Source: Bdellovibrio sp. 28-41-41
GTDB lineage: Bacteria; Bdellovibrionota; Bdellovibrionia; Bdellovibrionales; Bdellovibrionaceae
Assembly (NCBI GenBank): GCA_002256935.1
Contig: NCGL01000011.1
Location: forward strand, 1-64,000
DNA length: 64,000 nucleotides
Direction of reading: 5' to 3'
The notes below the pieces were generated by a model that saw nothing but the letters and a program-made list of their open reading frames with translations, had not been told where the DNA came from and ran no database searches. The position numbers and the translations under genes were made by a program. Positions 23,680 to 33,316 of this stretch are shown here, in pieces (within the stretch, counting starts at the first letter, position 1; every line of letters begins with the position of its first letter).

Positions 23680-24512
23680 AAAACCAAATTTTGTTCGGAG
23701 TAGTTTTTACTTTTACTCTTTTGAGCACTTCAATCATATACTCGGCAGCAAATGCCGAGACTGGAAAGTCCGCCACTTCGGGGGGTGCTCATGAAGATCC
23801 GGATGGGTACTACACCTGCCCAATGCATCCTCAAGTGCATGAACATAAGGCCGGGAAATGCCCAATTTGCGGAATGCCATTAGTCAAAAAAGCGGGAAAG
23901 AAGCAAGAAGCCACAAAACCGTCAACCAGCTCCGGAGTTGAAATCGACGTCAGTGAATCACAACTCAATTTAGCAGGAATTGGCAGATACACAGTCGAAA
24001 GAAAGGACTTAGTCCTTTCGGTCCCAGTGTCCGGGCGAATGTTATCAACAAAAGAAATTGCTTTTCAAGTTTTTGAATCCGATCTTTCAACTATTAAAAG
24101 CGGCCTTGAGTTTTCAGGGTCAGCATCGTCGTCGCCTGACGAAATCTTAAGTGGTCAGATCCGATCTATTGATAATCTAATAGATCCTTCCAGTAGAACA
24201 ATTCGCGTGACCGGAACCTTGAAGCAATCCCTAAAACGATTTATTTTAGACGGCAGCTTTCATGGTGAAATCAAAGCGATTGAAAAGAAACAAATAGTGG
24301 TCCCTGAATCCGCAGTACTTCACACCGGAATAGCTAGTCTCGTCTATGTGTTCACCTCAGAGAAAAAACTAAAGCCTGTCGCTGTGACTTTAGGGAAAAA
24401 GACGTCCTCCGAATATCAGATTCTTTCTGGGTTGAATGAGGGAGACGTAATTTCGTCAGGCCCCAATTTCTTAATAGATTCCGAAGCTAAGATTCGAGGC
24501 AGTGGTGATTAA
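23676..24512 (+). CDS. short CusB-like adaptor with heavy-metal-binding domain, no hairpin
   Basis: 278 residues. Signal peptide, then a heavy-metal-binding zinc-ribbon-like domain ([20 protein letters not shown] followed by CGMPL), one lipoyl half-strand (VPVSGRM), then directly a beta-barrel (ESDLSTIKSGLEFSG, IDPSSRTIRVTG) and membrane-proximal domain (VPESAVLHTGIASLVYVF, ILSGLNEGDVISSG). The alpha-hairpin expected between lipoyl halves is absent; usual CusB is about 400 residues. It overlaps both neighbours by 4-11 bases. It probably receives Cu(I)/Ag(I) and docks on CusA. Confidence 0.8.
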   Translation: MKNQILFGVVFTFTLLSTSIIYSAANAETGKSATSGGAHEDPDGYYTCPMHPQVHEHKAGKCPICGMPLVKKAGKKQEATKPSTSSGVEIDVSESQLNLAGIGRYTVERKDLVLSVPVSGRMLSTKEIAFQVFESDLSTIKSGLEFSGSASSSPDEILSGQIRSIDNLIDPSSRTIRVTGTLKQSLKRFILDGSFHGEIKAIEKKQIVVPESAVLHTGIASLVYVFTSEKKLKPVAVTLGKKTSSEYQILSGLNEGDVISSGPNFLIDSEAKIRGSGD

Positions 24513-27500
24513 ACGAATCATTGAGTTTTCGGCAACAAACAGAGTCTTAGTCTTAGTGATCACTGCCGTGTTCATCGCGTTTGGAATATATTCTGTCAAA
24601 AAAATACCTCTCGATGCCATTCCTGATCTTTCTGATACTCAAGTTATTATTTATTCTAAGTGGGATCGGTCCCCTGAAATTCTTGAAAAACAGGTCACCT
24701 ATCCCATCGTGGCCGCCCTTCTTGGCGCACCTAAAATCAAATCTGTTCGCGGCTTTTCTGATTATGGCTACTCTTATGTTTATGTAATATTTGAGGACGG
24801 CACTGATCTTTATTGGGCTCGTAGCCGCGTTGTTGAATATTTGAGTCGAATTTCGGCAAGCCTTCCCCAAGGTGTGCGAACAGAATTAGGACCTGATGCC
24901 ACAAGTGTTGGCTGGGTTTATCAATATGCAATCGTGGACGATTCGGGAAAATTGAACTCTGGTGATTTACGATCCCTACAAGATTGGAACATTCGTTATC
25001 AGCTTCAAAGTGTGCCGGGAGTCTCAGAGGTAGCAAGCGTTGGCGGGTTCGTTAAGCAGTTTCAAGTTAAAGTTGACCCCAGAAAGCTTGAACTTTTCCA
25101 AGTGAGTCTGTCACAAGTTCTCGAGGCAGTTCGAAATACAAATCAAGAATCTGGAGGACGAGTTATCGAGTTCTCAGGAACTGAGGCCATGGTGCGCTCA
25201 CAAGGCCTTATCTCTTCGTCCGAGGAAATTGAAAATGCGGTGATCACTTATCCACTCAAAGGACGCTCTCCAATATTAGTAAAGCAAGTCGCTACAGTTT
25301 CGATCGGTCCTGAAATGCGCAGAGGTGTTACGGATTTCAACGGTCAGGGTGACACCGTTGGCGGAATTATCGTCATGAGACAGGGTGAAGATGCACCTTC
25401 CGTCATTGATCGAGTCAAAAGCCGAATTGCCGAGATTCAAAAGTCACTACCTGATGGGGTTAAAATCAAAACAGTCTACGATCGTTCTGATTTGATTCAT
25501 CGTGCGATTGAAACTCTCAAAGGAACTTTGATAGAAGAACTTATCATTGTAAGCCTCGTGATTCTGATTTTCCTCTGGCATGTGCCTTCGGCACTTGTTC
25601 CAATCGTTACGATTCCTATCGCCGTACTACTTTCATTTATTCCGCTGTGGCTCATGGGTCAGAGTGCCAATATCATGTTGCTTGCTGGAATCGCAATTTC
25701 AATTGGAGTGCTTGTTGATGGCGCCATCGTTGAAGTTGAAAACGCCTATCGTAAAATTCAACTCTGGGATGAAGGCGGCAGAAAAGAAAGCTTCTTCAAA
25801 GTTCGTCTTGAAGCCCTCACCGAAGTTGGCCCTTCGGTCTTTTTTTCGCTTTTAGTAATTGCTGTCGCGTTCTTGCCGATTTTTACCTTGATTGATCAAG
25901 AGGGACGACTTTTTAGGCCACTGGCTCTTTCTAAAAATCTAGCGATGGCGATTGCGGCGATCCTTGCCATCACTTTTGATCCCGCTATGCGAATGCTATT
26001 TGCAAGACCAGATCACTTTAAAGGTCCCTACCCTTGGCTTAATTCAATTGGAAATACTCTTTTAGTCGGTAAGTATTATTCTGAGTACAAACATCCGATA
26101 AGCCGACGACTATTTGCTATCTATGAGCCGGTGTTACATTGGGTTCTTGAAAGAAAAAAGTTTGTCCTCTCTCTTGCTTTTGTTGCTGTACTTTCAATTT
26201 TTCCGGGATTTGCGATGCTTGGCTCTGAGTTCATGCCAACACTTCATGAAGGAAGTCTGCTCTACATGCCAACGGCATTGCCTGGACTTTCAGTTTCTGA
26301 AGCTCAGAGAATTTTGACCATTCAGGACAAACTATTAAAATCTTTTCCTGAAGTTGACACCGTTTTTGGCAAGGCAGGTCGTGCGGAAACTTCAACCGAT
26401 ACGGCGCCAGTCTCGATGATTGAAACTACAATTGTTCTAAAACCACACTCAGAATGGCGAAAAGAAAAACGCTGGTATTCGTTTTTGCCAGAGATTCTGA
26501 AATTACCCTTTACCCGCATTTGGCCAGAGACTATTTCTGAAGAAGCTCTAGTGAGTGAGATGAATGAAAAACTGAACTTTCTTGGAATGCCAAATATCTG
26601 GACTATGCCGATCAAAAATCGCATCGACATGCTCTCAACTGGTATCCGCAGTCCGATTGGCATTAAAGTTTTTGGTGCTGACTTAAAAACAATAGAAAGA
26701 ATTGGCCGTGAGCTAGAGGGCGTTCTGCAAAAACTTGAAGGCACAAGAACGGTTATTGCTGAACGAATCGCGAGCGGTTATTTTTTAGATGTCGATTTTA
26801 ATCGGAATAAGCTGAAGTCTTATGGCCTTTCTTTAAAAGAGGCTCAGGATCAAGCCATGGTGGCTATTGGCGGCGAAAATGTCTCAACGGCATTAGTAGG
26901 CCGCGAGCGCTATCCTATTCAAGTACGAATGGCTCCTGATTTTCGACAAGACATCGAAAGAATCAAGCGCGTGTTGATTTCAGCTCCTACTGGCGCTCAG
27001 ATTCCTTTGAGCGAAATTGCACAGGTCAAAATTAACGAAGGCGCTTCGATGATTCGGGACGAAAATGCGTCTCTCGTGGGATACGTTTACGTCGATATTG
27101 ATCCCGCGAAAACCGATATTGGAAGCTTTGTTGAAAAAGCGAAAAAAGTAGTCAGCGAAAGAGTTACATTGCCCGCGGGCTACACTTTGGCTTGGAGTGG
27201 ACAGTTCGAAAATATGGAGCGTGTGAAAGAACGCCTAAAAATTGTTATTCCGCTCACATTGTTTCTAATTATTCTGCTGCTGCACTTTAATACGAAGTCT
27301 TGGATCAAAACAGGGATCGTACTTTTGGCCGTTCCGTTTTCACTGATAGGAGCGGTGTGGATTCTAGTTGGTCTAGACTATAATCTCTCGATCGCAGCTT
27401 GGGTTGGGATGATTGCGTTACTGGGTCTTGATGCAGAAACCGGTGTCTTTATGTTGATGTATTTGGATCTTTCCTATCACGATCGTGAAAAACGTGGACT

Positions 27501-27771
27501 GATGAAAACAAAAAAAGATCTTCACGACGCAGTTATGGAGGGGGCCGTTCACAGGGTTCGACCAAAGCTGATGACTGTTTTGGCTCTTTTTATGGGATTG
27601 ATTCCCATCATGTGGTCTGTCGGAGCAGGAGCCGATGTAATGAAGCGAATTGCAGCTCCCATGATCGGGGGACTCTTCTCGTCATTCCTATTAGAGCTTC
27701 TAATTTACCCAGTCATATTTTATATTTGGAAAGAAAAAGAAATTTTAAATCAAACAAAGGAGATTTCATGA
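24502..27771 (+). CDS. cusA-like: CusA-type Cu(I)/Ag(I) RND pump
   Basis: 1089 residues beginning at tandem GTG codons (24502 or 24505) inside the adaptor's last codons, with GAGG ahead. Copper-specific CusA features are clear: DAIPDLSDTQVIIYS, EKQVTYPIV, and methionines M589 (LLYMPT), M639 (PVSMIETTI) and M710 (NRIDMLSTGIRSPIGIKVFG), which align with the CusA Met triad M573/M623/M672. TM4 reads LAGIAISIGVLVDGAIVEVE. It pumps periplasmic Cu(I)/Ag(I) to the outer duct. The ECF promoter at 22436 drives the operon. Confidence 0.94.
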   Translation: MVIKRIIEFSATNRVLVLVITAVFIAFGIYSVKKIPLDAIPDLSDTQVIIYSKWDRSPEILEKQVTYPIVAALLGAPKIKSVRGFSDYGYSYVYVIFEDGTDLYWARSRVVEYLSRISASLPQGVRTELGPDATSVGWVYQYAIVDDSGKLNSGDLRSLQDWNIRYQLQSVPGVSEVASVGGFVKQFQVKVDPRKLELFQVSLSQVLEAVRNTNQESGGRVIEFSGTEAMVRSQGLISSSEEIENAVITYPLKGRSPILVKQVATVSIGPEMRRGVTDFNGQGDTVGGIIVMRQGEDAPSVIDRVKSRIAEIQKSLPDGVKIKTVYDRSDLIHRAIETLKGTLIEELIIVSLVILIFLWHVPSALVPIVTIPIAVLLSFIPLWLMGQSANIMLLAGIAISIGVLVDGAIVEVENAYRKIQLWDEGGRKESFFKVRLEALTEVGPSVFFSLLVIAVAFLPIFTLIDQEGRLFRPLALSKNLAMAIAAILAITFDPAMRMLFARPDHFKGPYPWLNSIGNTLLVGKYYSEYKHPISRRLFAIYEPVLHWVLERKKFVLSLAFVAVLSIFPGFAMLGSEFMPTLHEGSLLYMPTALPGLSVSEAQRILTIQDKLLKSFPEVDTVFGKAGRAETSTDTAPVSMIETTIVLKPHSEWRKEKRWYSFLPEILKLPFTRIWPETISEEALVSEMNEKLNFLGMPNIWTMPIKNRIDMLSTGIRSPIGIKVFGADLKTIERIGRELEGVLQKLEGTRTVIAERIASGYFLDVDFNRNKLKSYGLSLKEAQDQAMVAIGGENVSTALVGRERYPIQVRMAPDFRQDIERIKRVLISAPTGAQIPLSEIAQVKINEGASMIRDENASLVGYVYVDIDPAKTDIGSFVEKAKKVVSERVTLPAGYTLAWSGQFENMERVKERLKIVIPLTLFLIILLLHFNTKSWIKTGIVLLAVPFSLIGAVWILVGLDYNLSIAAWVGMIALLGLDAETGVFMLMYLDLSYHDREKRGLMKTKKDLHDAVMEGAVHRVRPKLMTVLALFMGLIPIMWSVGAGADVMKRIAAPMIGGLFSSFLLELLIYPVIFYIWKEKEILNQTKEIS

Positions 27772-28097
27772 AACAGTTTTTACTAGCTACTTTCCTAACT
27801 TTCGGACTTCAGTTTGCTGGCGCCAAGGAGGATCTGCAAAACATTTCGCTAAAAGTAACTGACAAAGGCTTTGAGCCTAGCGAAATAAAAGTTAAACCCG
27901 GAACTCATGTTGTTCTAAAAGTAACGCGAATAACAGATGACACGTGTGCAACACAAATCCAAATCAAAGAAAAGAAAATCAAGATGAAGCTCGATAAAGA
28001 TATAGAAGCAACCGTGGACCTAGGCATAATCAAAAAAGGAGATATTAGATTTGCCTGTGGGATGGATATGATTTCTGGACATATCGTCGCAGAATAG
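27768..28097 (+). CDS. periplasmic cupredoxin-like protein
   Basis: 109 residues from an ATGA overlap with cusA and a strong AAAGGAGATTTC site. Signal peptide (LLATFLTFGLQFAGA), then a small cupredoxin fold: KVTDKGFEPSEIKVKPGTHV, TDDTCATQI and FACGMDMISGHIVAE. The Cys-Met-Met cluster near the C-terminus could bind copper. Probably a copper shuttle or trap for CusCBA. The 94-base gap to the next gene, which is convergent, has nothing obvious. Confidence 0.78.
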   Translation: MKQFLLATFLTFGLQFAGAKEDLQNISLKVTDKGFEPSEIKVKPGTHVVLKVTRITDDTCATQIQIKEKKIKMKLDKDIEATVDLGIIKKGDIRFACGMDMISGHIVAE

Positions 28098-28191
28098 AAA
28101 AATCTATTATCAAAGCCTGTCATTTTTAATGAATAAGTACGCGCCTGATAAATACTCAACCAAAGTTATTGGATTGCGTTCAGACGTACTT

Positions 28192-28377
28192 CTACTTTTT
28201 CTTCTTTTTTTTCACTGGCTTTCTACGAAACAAAACTACCATCGTTAGCATAGAGATCCCAATTACAACGATGGCAAAAATCCAGGGTGAGGGATCAGGC
28301 GGAACTTTGTAGGTGACCTTGTGTGTATGGACTTCACCCAAGGGGATCAACTCCGGTACTGCAAAAAACGTTGACAT
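28192..28377 (-). CDS. small single-span protein with poly-Lys tail
   Basis: 61 residues from MSTFFAVPELIPLG at 28377 (an ATG at 28392 is also open). A short periplasmic segment with HTHKVTYKVPPDPSP is followed by one membrane helix (WIFAIVVIGISMLTMVVLF) and a tail RRKPVKKKKKK. Its layout resembles the proteins at 9272-9592 and 28423-28593. Last gene of the Ni/Co-type operon. Function unknown. Confidence 0.5.
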   Translation of the reverse strand: MSTFFAVPELIPLGEVHTHKVTYKVPPDPSPWIFAIVVIGISMLTMVVLFRRKPVKKKKKK

Positions 28378-28422
28378 AAATTTTACCTTCAACTTTCTGT
28401 TATAGTTTATCCGGACGTGGTT

Positions 28423-28593
28423 TTATTTGTTCTTTTTCGAAAGAAACCAAAATCCTGCTATAGCGACTAATACAATTACAAGCGTGCCAATAACTTGCAT
28501 ACTTCCAGAACCATCGCTTGGTCCATGAGAATGCCCTGTGCCTTCGCCTGCCAATACGTTCAAGCTGTAGAATAGCCCAATCAATTTAATCAT
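28423..28593 (-). CDS. 56-residue membrane protein with His-Ser-His motif
   Basis: An open frame starting ATG at 28593, two bases after the preceding stop, reading MIKLIGLFYSLNVLAGEGTG, then HSHGPSDGSGS, then one membrane helix (VIGTLVIVLVAIAGFWFL) and SKKNK. The N-terminal hydrophobic part looks like a cleavable signal. Operon position and similarity of plan to its neighbour support it being real. Function unknown; a small pump-associated or metal-binding peptide is possible. Confidence 0.5.
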   Translation of the reverse strand: MIKLIGLFYSLNVLAGEGTGHSHGPSDGSGSMQVIGTLVIVLVAIAGFWFLSKKNK

Positions 28594-28595
28594 GA

Positions 28596-28949
28596 TTATT
28601 TACCACTAAAATTTGAACCATTTAGATAGCCTTTTACAGTAACGAATACATAAAGAATTTTCGCTTTAGATTTTTTTTCATCGGAATAAGAAAGTTTCCA
28701 GTCCTTTACATTTTTTGGATCTCCTTCTTCAACCTTAACTAGTTTGGCTTTTTCCCAGCCAGCACGTCGTTCATCCGCTTTAATCACAGCATCAATAATG
28801 CTTTGTGCGGACTCTGTTAACTCTAACTCTTTGCAAAATTCTTCTTTGCACGAAGCGACCAACGTCATTTTTTTTTGATGCTCATGATCGGCATGCCCGA
28901 ACGCAAGTCCCGCTACTAATAATGTTCCAACTAAAAATAATGATTTCAT
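28596..28949 (-). CDS. small secreted protein (DUF6488-like)
   Basis: 117 residues. Signal peptide ending AFG followed by HADHEHQKK, two cysteines (SCKEEFCKEL) and a C-terminal part WKLSYSDEKKSKAKILYVFV ending GYLNGSNFSGK. This C-terminal pattern resembles DUF6488 proteins found near RND metal pumps; I am moderately sure. A periplasmic Ni/Co-binding accessory is a reasonable guess. It follows hupE in the operon. Confidence 0.6.
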   Translation of the reverse strand: MKSLFLVGTLLVAGLAFGHADHEHQKKMTLVASCKEEFCKELELTESAQSIIDAVIKADERRAGWEKAKLVKVEEGDPKNVKDWKLSYSDEKKSKAKILYVFVTVKGYLNGSNFSGK

Positions 28950-28981
28950 ACTTACTCCTTTGTTTGTTTTGTTTGTTTAAA

Positions 28982-29743
28982 TTAGTCTTCGTGTTTTTGA
29001 ATTTCGTTAGCTTTCATGTCTGCGTGAACATGCGAGTGGTCATCTTGATTTAACGGAAAAGCATCCGGATCTGATGTATGCCAATAGCCATGAAATTGCA
29101 TAAAGAATAAAAATATTCCTCCTGCTATTAAACCGACATTGGCCGCATACGCAAATTTTGCGTAGGACTTTGCTTTTCTCCACCCGGCAAGAACGATGAG
29201 CATAGCCGTCAATGCCGTAATTTGACCAACTTCTACGCCAACGTTGAAAGAAAGAATTCTAAATAGCATCGACATCTGATCGTCACCTAGCGGCAGTTGT
29301 TGCAATCGAGTAGATAAACCAAATCCATGTATCAACCCGAAAGCAAATACCATTGTCAGCAGGCTTGGAGGCTGCCAGTCAAAATATTTTTTGAATCCAT
29401 CTATGTTTTCAAATCCCTTGTACATCACGCTGACAGCAATCACGGCATCAACTAAATAGTAGTTCGCACTGATTTTGAAAAATGTGGCAAACACTAAAGT
29501 TATGCAATGGCCAAACGTGAATACGCTTATGAATTTTACGATGTCTTTAAACGAGGCTAAAAAAAAGATGACCCCAAAAATAAATAGCAGGTGATCATAC
29601 CCTGATAGCATGTGAGTAGCACCCAGCCAAATATACCGCAGATAACCGCCATCTAACATCGCTTGTTTATCCGCTGCCGAAATTCCATGAGCCCACAATT
29701 GCGGACTCGCTACCAAAGGGAATAGAAAAAATAATAGTTTCAC
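28982..29743 (-). CDS. hupE-like: HupE/UreJ-family nickel/cobalt permease
   Basis: 253 residues. Signal-like N-terminus (LWAHGISAADK), about six to seven spans and the family core GATHMLSGYDHLLFIFGVIF and FTFGHCITLVFATFF, plus FGLIHGFGLSTRLQQ. The C-terminal tail is His-rich (DDHSHVHADM). HupE proteins move Ni2+ or Co2+. It sits 2 bases after the RND stop, which ties this pump cluster to Ni/Co. Confidence 0.87.
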   Translation of the reverse strand: MKLLFFLFPLVASPQLWAHGISAADKQAMLDGGYLRYIWLGATHMLSGYDHLLFIFGVIFFLASFKDIVKFISVFTFGHCITLVFATFFKISANYYLVDAVIAVSVMYKGFENIDGFKKYFDWQPPSLLTMVFAFGLIHGFGLSTRLQQLPLGDDQMSMLFRILSFNVGVEVGQITALTAMLIVLAGWRKAKSYAKFAYAANVGLIAGGIFLFFMQFHGYWHTSDPDAFPLNQDDHSHVHADMKANEIQKHED

Positions 29744-29744
29744 T

Positions 29745-32700
29745 TTACGTCTCCTTTAAATCAAGTGAGCTTAGCTCATGAGTTTTCATGTATTTTTCAA
29801 AGGTCAAATAAAGAGCGGGAAGAACCAATAGCGTAAGTAATGTCGACGATACAATTCCACCGATCACCACAGAAGCTAAAGGCTTTTGAACTTCGGCTCC
29901 GATGCTTGTTGAAAGCATCATGGGCAAAAATCCAAAAATATCCACCAGCGCCGTCATCATCACTGGGCGCAATCTTAGCAACGCTCCCCGAGTAACGATC
30001 GTCCGGGAATCCAATCGCTCTTTTCTGAGGTCATTGAAGTAGTTCATTAAAACCACACCATTTAAGACGGCAATCCCCGATAGAGCGATAAAACCGACGC
30101 CCGCAGTGATACTGAAAGGCAAACCATTTAACATCAGGCCGAGCACGCCGCCCACCAATGCCATTGGTACACACGCGAAGATAAGCAGTGTTTCACCGAC
30201 GCTTTTGAAAGCCGCGTAGATCATCAGTAAAACAAGCAACAATGCCAGCGGCGCCAGAACCAATAATCTGGACTTAGCCTCTTGCAAATTTCTAAACGTT
30301 CCCGTCCATTCGATGTAGTAGCCTTCGGGTAGCTTTATTTGGGCTTCAACGGCTTTACGAGCATCATTCACGAAACTTTCTGTATCCCTTCCATGAGGAT
30401 TAATCATAACGGCCGCTCTTCGTTTGCCATCTTCACGAACTATAGTGCCATACGCTTCCTCGAATTTGATATCAGCTACCTCGTGAAGAGGAACGGTCGC
30501 ATTGCTGCCGATTCCCACCGGCAAAGACCTAATTCCATCTAAATCGGAACGTTGCTTCTCGCTCAAACGTACAAAAATTGGAAATCGCTTTTCCCCTTCA
30601 TACAGCATTCCAGCTTCCGAGCCGCCCAAAGCTACTCCCACAGCTTGCAGGACCTGCTGAGTGGAAATGCCCATTTTTCTAAGAACATCTTTCTTAGGGG
30701 TTACTCTTAGCAATGGTGAAGTACCTCGTAACTCTGTCTCAACTTCGCCTGAGCCGTCGATTTTTGTAACAATCGCTGCAATTTGCTTGGTAATACTCGA
30801 AAGTTTTTCCATATCGTCACCATACAGTTTTACGGCGACATCGGATTTTGAGCCTTCCAATAAATCGTTGAAACGCATTTGAATCGGTTGACTTCGTAAA
30901 ACAGATTGTCCTGGTAGCTCGGCATCAAGCCTTTCAATAATGGCATTTGCTACTTCGCTGCGATTGCGTTTTTTTCCATTAATTACAGGCCAATCTTTTT
31001 CAGACTTGTACATAATATACGTATCAGCCTGATTGACACCCATTGGATCATTGGCGATTTCTGACGTTCCAATTTTTGAAAACGTATACGCCACTTCTGG
31101 AAATTGAGATGCGATCTCTTCCGTTTTAGCTTGAAGTACGACCGATTGATCAATGCTCACATTTACGGGCCTCGTAGTTTGAACCAAAAGTGTTCCTTCA
31201 TCTAACTGGGGTAAAAATTCGCCGCCGAGTCGAGTGAATAACACAGCACCTATAATAGTAGAAACTACACCGATCAGAACTGTAGTCATTTTAAAGCGAA
31301 GGACGAAATTTAAAATCGGCGCGTAAAAACGCTCTAGTTGTCGCATCAACCAAGGCTCTTTATCCGCCACTTTTCCTGTCATCAGCAAGCTCGCTAATGC
31401 GGGAGCTGCCGTGAACGATAGTACCAGTGCTGCTAAAATGGCGATAATAAACGTTGCGGCCATTGGGCGGAACATTTTTCCTTCTACGCCAACCAGTGAA
31501 AATATCGGAAGAAACACGACCACAATAATCAGCTGACCGAAACCCGCCGCCGTTCGAATATGCACGGTAGCATCGTAGACTGCTTTTTTTAATTCTTCCT
31601 GAGTTAGGTTTCTTTTTAGTGCATTAGAGCGCTCTTGAATCACGCGTACACAATGATCCATTAAGATCACCGTACCATCGACGATAATACCAAAATCTAA
31701 AGCGCCCAAACTCATTAAGTTTCCTGAAATTTTAAAATATTTCATGGCAATAAAAGAAATCAAAAGTGACAGAGGGATTGTCACGGCCGTTATAAGGGCC
31801 GCTCGCAAGTTACCCATCAGCAGCGCAAGAATGACGATGACCAGAAAAGCGCCTGTCATTAAGTTATGTTCAACTGTGCCAATAGTAGAACTCACTAAAT
31901 CAGACCGAATATAAAGTGTTTCAACTTTATAGCCTTGCGGAAGATTTTTTTGGATTTCCTTCAGTCGCTCGGCTACGCGAATAGCAACAGTTCGACTGTT
32001 CTCACCCATCAGCATCATCACTGTGCCGATTACGGCTTCGCGTGAGCGAACAAGTCCAGCACCAGATCTAAGCTCCGTCGCTAACTCAACTTCGGCCACG
32101 TCACCAATTGTAATGGTTTGAAATGTTTCTAAGGATTTGAGCGGAACGGCTCGAATGTCTTCAATGTCTTTTAAAAGACCAACCGCTTGAACCAGAAATT
32201 GCTCCCCAGTTTGCTGAACATAACCACCACCGACGTTACGATTTGTTCTTTGGATGGCCTCAATAAGTTCAGAAAATTGCACGCCATAGCGGGCCATTTT
32301 CTGAGCATTCGGCTGAATATGAAACTGCTTTTCAAATCCGCCAATTGTATTAACTTCTGCGACACCCTTTACCGTTAACAATCGTGGTTTAATGAACCAT
32401 TCCTGAATAGTTCTCATCTCCATTAATTGTTCTAGGCGTTTTTGGCCCGATTCTATTTTTTCCGCTTCTATAGAATAATGAACGATTTCCCCTAAACCAG
32501 AACTCACCGGTCCGGGTTGAGGTAAAATACCAGCTGGCAAAGATCCCGAAACTGCTTGCAAGCGTTCGGACACTAACTGTCTGGCACGGTAAATATCAAT
32601 CTCGTCCTCGAAAATCACCGTTACCTGAGACAAATTGAATCGAGTCAATGATCTCACTTCGTTGACACCGGCAAGCCCGCGCATCGCTGTTTCAATGGGG

Positions 32701-32900
32701 AAGGTAACATTTCTTTCCGTTTCCTCGGGAGACAAACCATCAACGGCCGTGTTAATTTGCACCTGATTGTTAGTTACATCGGGAACGGCATCGATAGGTA
32801 AATTTTCAAATGTAATCCACCCTGCTATCGCAATACCCAGAGTAACTACCAGAACAGCGATCCGATTATAAATTGAAAATGCAATAATTTTGCTGATCAT
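29745..32900 (-). CDS. czcA-like: CzcA/CnrA-type RND pump of the Ni/Co cluster
   Basis: 1051 residues, closely related to the pump at 9582-12716. Features: DAVPDVTNNQVQINTAVDG, SPEETERNVTFPIE, TM4 GALDFGIIVDGTVILMDH with relay Asp residues, and SQPIQMRFNDLLEGSKSDVA. The CusA Met triad is missing. The start forms an ATGA overlap with the mini-adaptor. With hupE, an RcnR-like regulator and ferroportin nearby, Ni2+/Co2+ is the likely substrate, but sequence alone does not separate Ni, Co and Zn. Confidence 0.92.
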   Translation of the reverse strand: MISKIIAFSIYNRIAVLVVTLGIAIAGWITFENLPIDAVPDVTNNQVQINTAVDGLSPEETERNVTFPIETAMRGLAGVNEVRSLTRFNLSQVTVIFEDEIDIYRARQLVSERLQAVSGSLPAGILPQPGPVSSGLGEIVHYSIEAEKIESGQKRLEQLMEMRTIQEWFIKPRLLTVKGVAEVNTIGGFEKQFHIQPNAQKMARYGVQFSELIEAIQRTNRNVGGGYVQQTGEQFLVQAVGLLKDIEDIRAVPLKSLETFQTITIGDVAEVELATELRSGAGLVRSREAVIGTVMMLMGENSRTVAIRVAERLKEIQKNLPQGYKVETLYIRSDLVSSTIGTVEHNLMTGAFLVIVILALLMGNLRAALITAVTIPLSLLISFIAMKYFKISGNLMSLGALDFGIIVDGTVILMDHCVRVIQERSNALKRNLTQEELKKAVYDATVHIRTAAGFGQLIIVVVFLPIFSLVGVEGKMFRPMAATFIIAILAALVLSFTAAPALASLLMTGKVADKEPWLMRQLERFYAPILNFVLRFKMTTVLIGVVSTIIGAVLFTRLGGEFLPQLDEGTLLVQTTRPVNVSIDQSVVLQAKTEEIASQFPEVAYTFSKIGTSEIANDPMGVNQADTYIMYKSEKDWPVINGKKRNRSEVANAIIERLDAELPGQSVLRSQPIQMRFNDLLEGSKSDVAVKLYGDDMEKLSSITKQIAAIVTKIDGSGEVETELRGTSPLLRVTPKKDVLRKMGISTQQVLQAVGVALGGSEAGMLYEGEKRFPIFVRLSEKQRSDLDGIRSLPVGIGSNATVPLHEVADIKFEEAYGTIVREDGKRRAAVMINPHGRDTESFVNDARKAVEAQIKLPEGYYIEWTGTFRNLQEAKSRLLVLAPLALLLVLLMIYAAFKSVGETLLIFACVPMALVGGVLGLMLNGLPFSITAGVGFIALSGIAVLNGVVLMNYFNDLRKERLDSRTIVTRGALLRLRPVMMTALVDIFGFLPMMLSTSIGAEVQKPLASVVIGGIVSSTLLTLLVLPALYLTFEKYMKTHELSSLDLKET

Positions 32901-33316
32901 TCTTCACCTCCGAATGCATCCATTTCACTGACACGAAGTAATGCGACACCTTCAACGGCTACGTCATCACTCTCTTTAAGATCGCTACTTGATATCAGCA
33001 CACTGCCGTTATCTTGATTTGTTTTTTTAACTTCAATTAGCTTGAACCAACCTTGACGTAGTCGATAGACTCCGACTTTATCGCTGTAGTGAACTAAAGA
33101 ATTTGCGGAAAGCTTAAACGGTTTAGGGCCCAGAGCTTTAGTTTTTACACCGATAGCCTCTTTGGCTTTGTCCGTAAGTCTAAATCCGTCTTTTAGATTA
33201 GCTTCTTGAACAGCTAATGTAGCACCGGCGCGAAAGCCGTTGCCTTCTTCTTGGGCAAAGACATTCGCTGTTACTATGGAAACAATCGAAATTCCAATTA
33301 AAATATTATTTTTCAT
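32897..33316 (-). CDS. minimal CzcB-like adaptor, membrane-proximal domain only
   Basis: 139 residues: signal peptide (SIVTANVFAQ), a short linker and one ~75-residue domain (LSANSLVHYSDKVGVYRLRQ, SSSDLKESDDVAVEGVALLR, MDAFGGEE). It matches only the last domain of CzcB, as does the longer His-rich protein at 12730-13338. No lipoyl or hairpin part. It overlaps both neighbours by 4 bases, so it is clearly part of the pump operon. Confidence 0.7.
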   Translation of the reverse strand: MKNNILIGISIVSIVTANVFAQEEGNGFRAGATLAVQEANLKDGFRLTDKAKEAIGVKTKALGPKPFKLSANSLVHYSDKVGVYRLRQGWFKLIEVKKTNQDNGSVLISSSDLKESDDVAVEGVALLRVSEMDAFGGEE

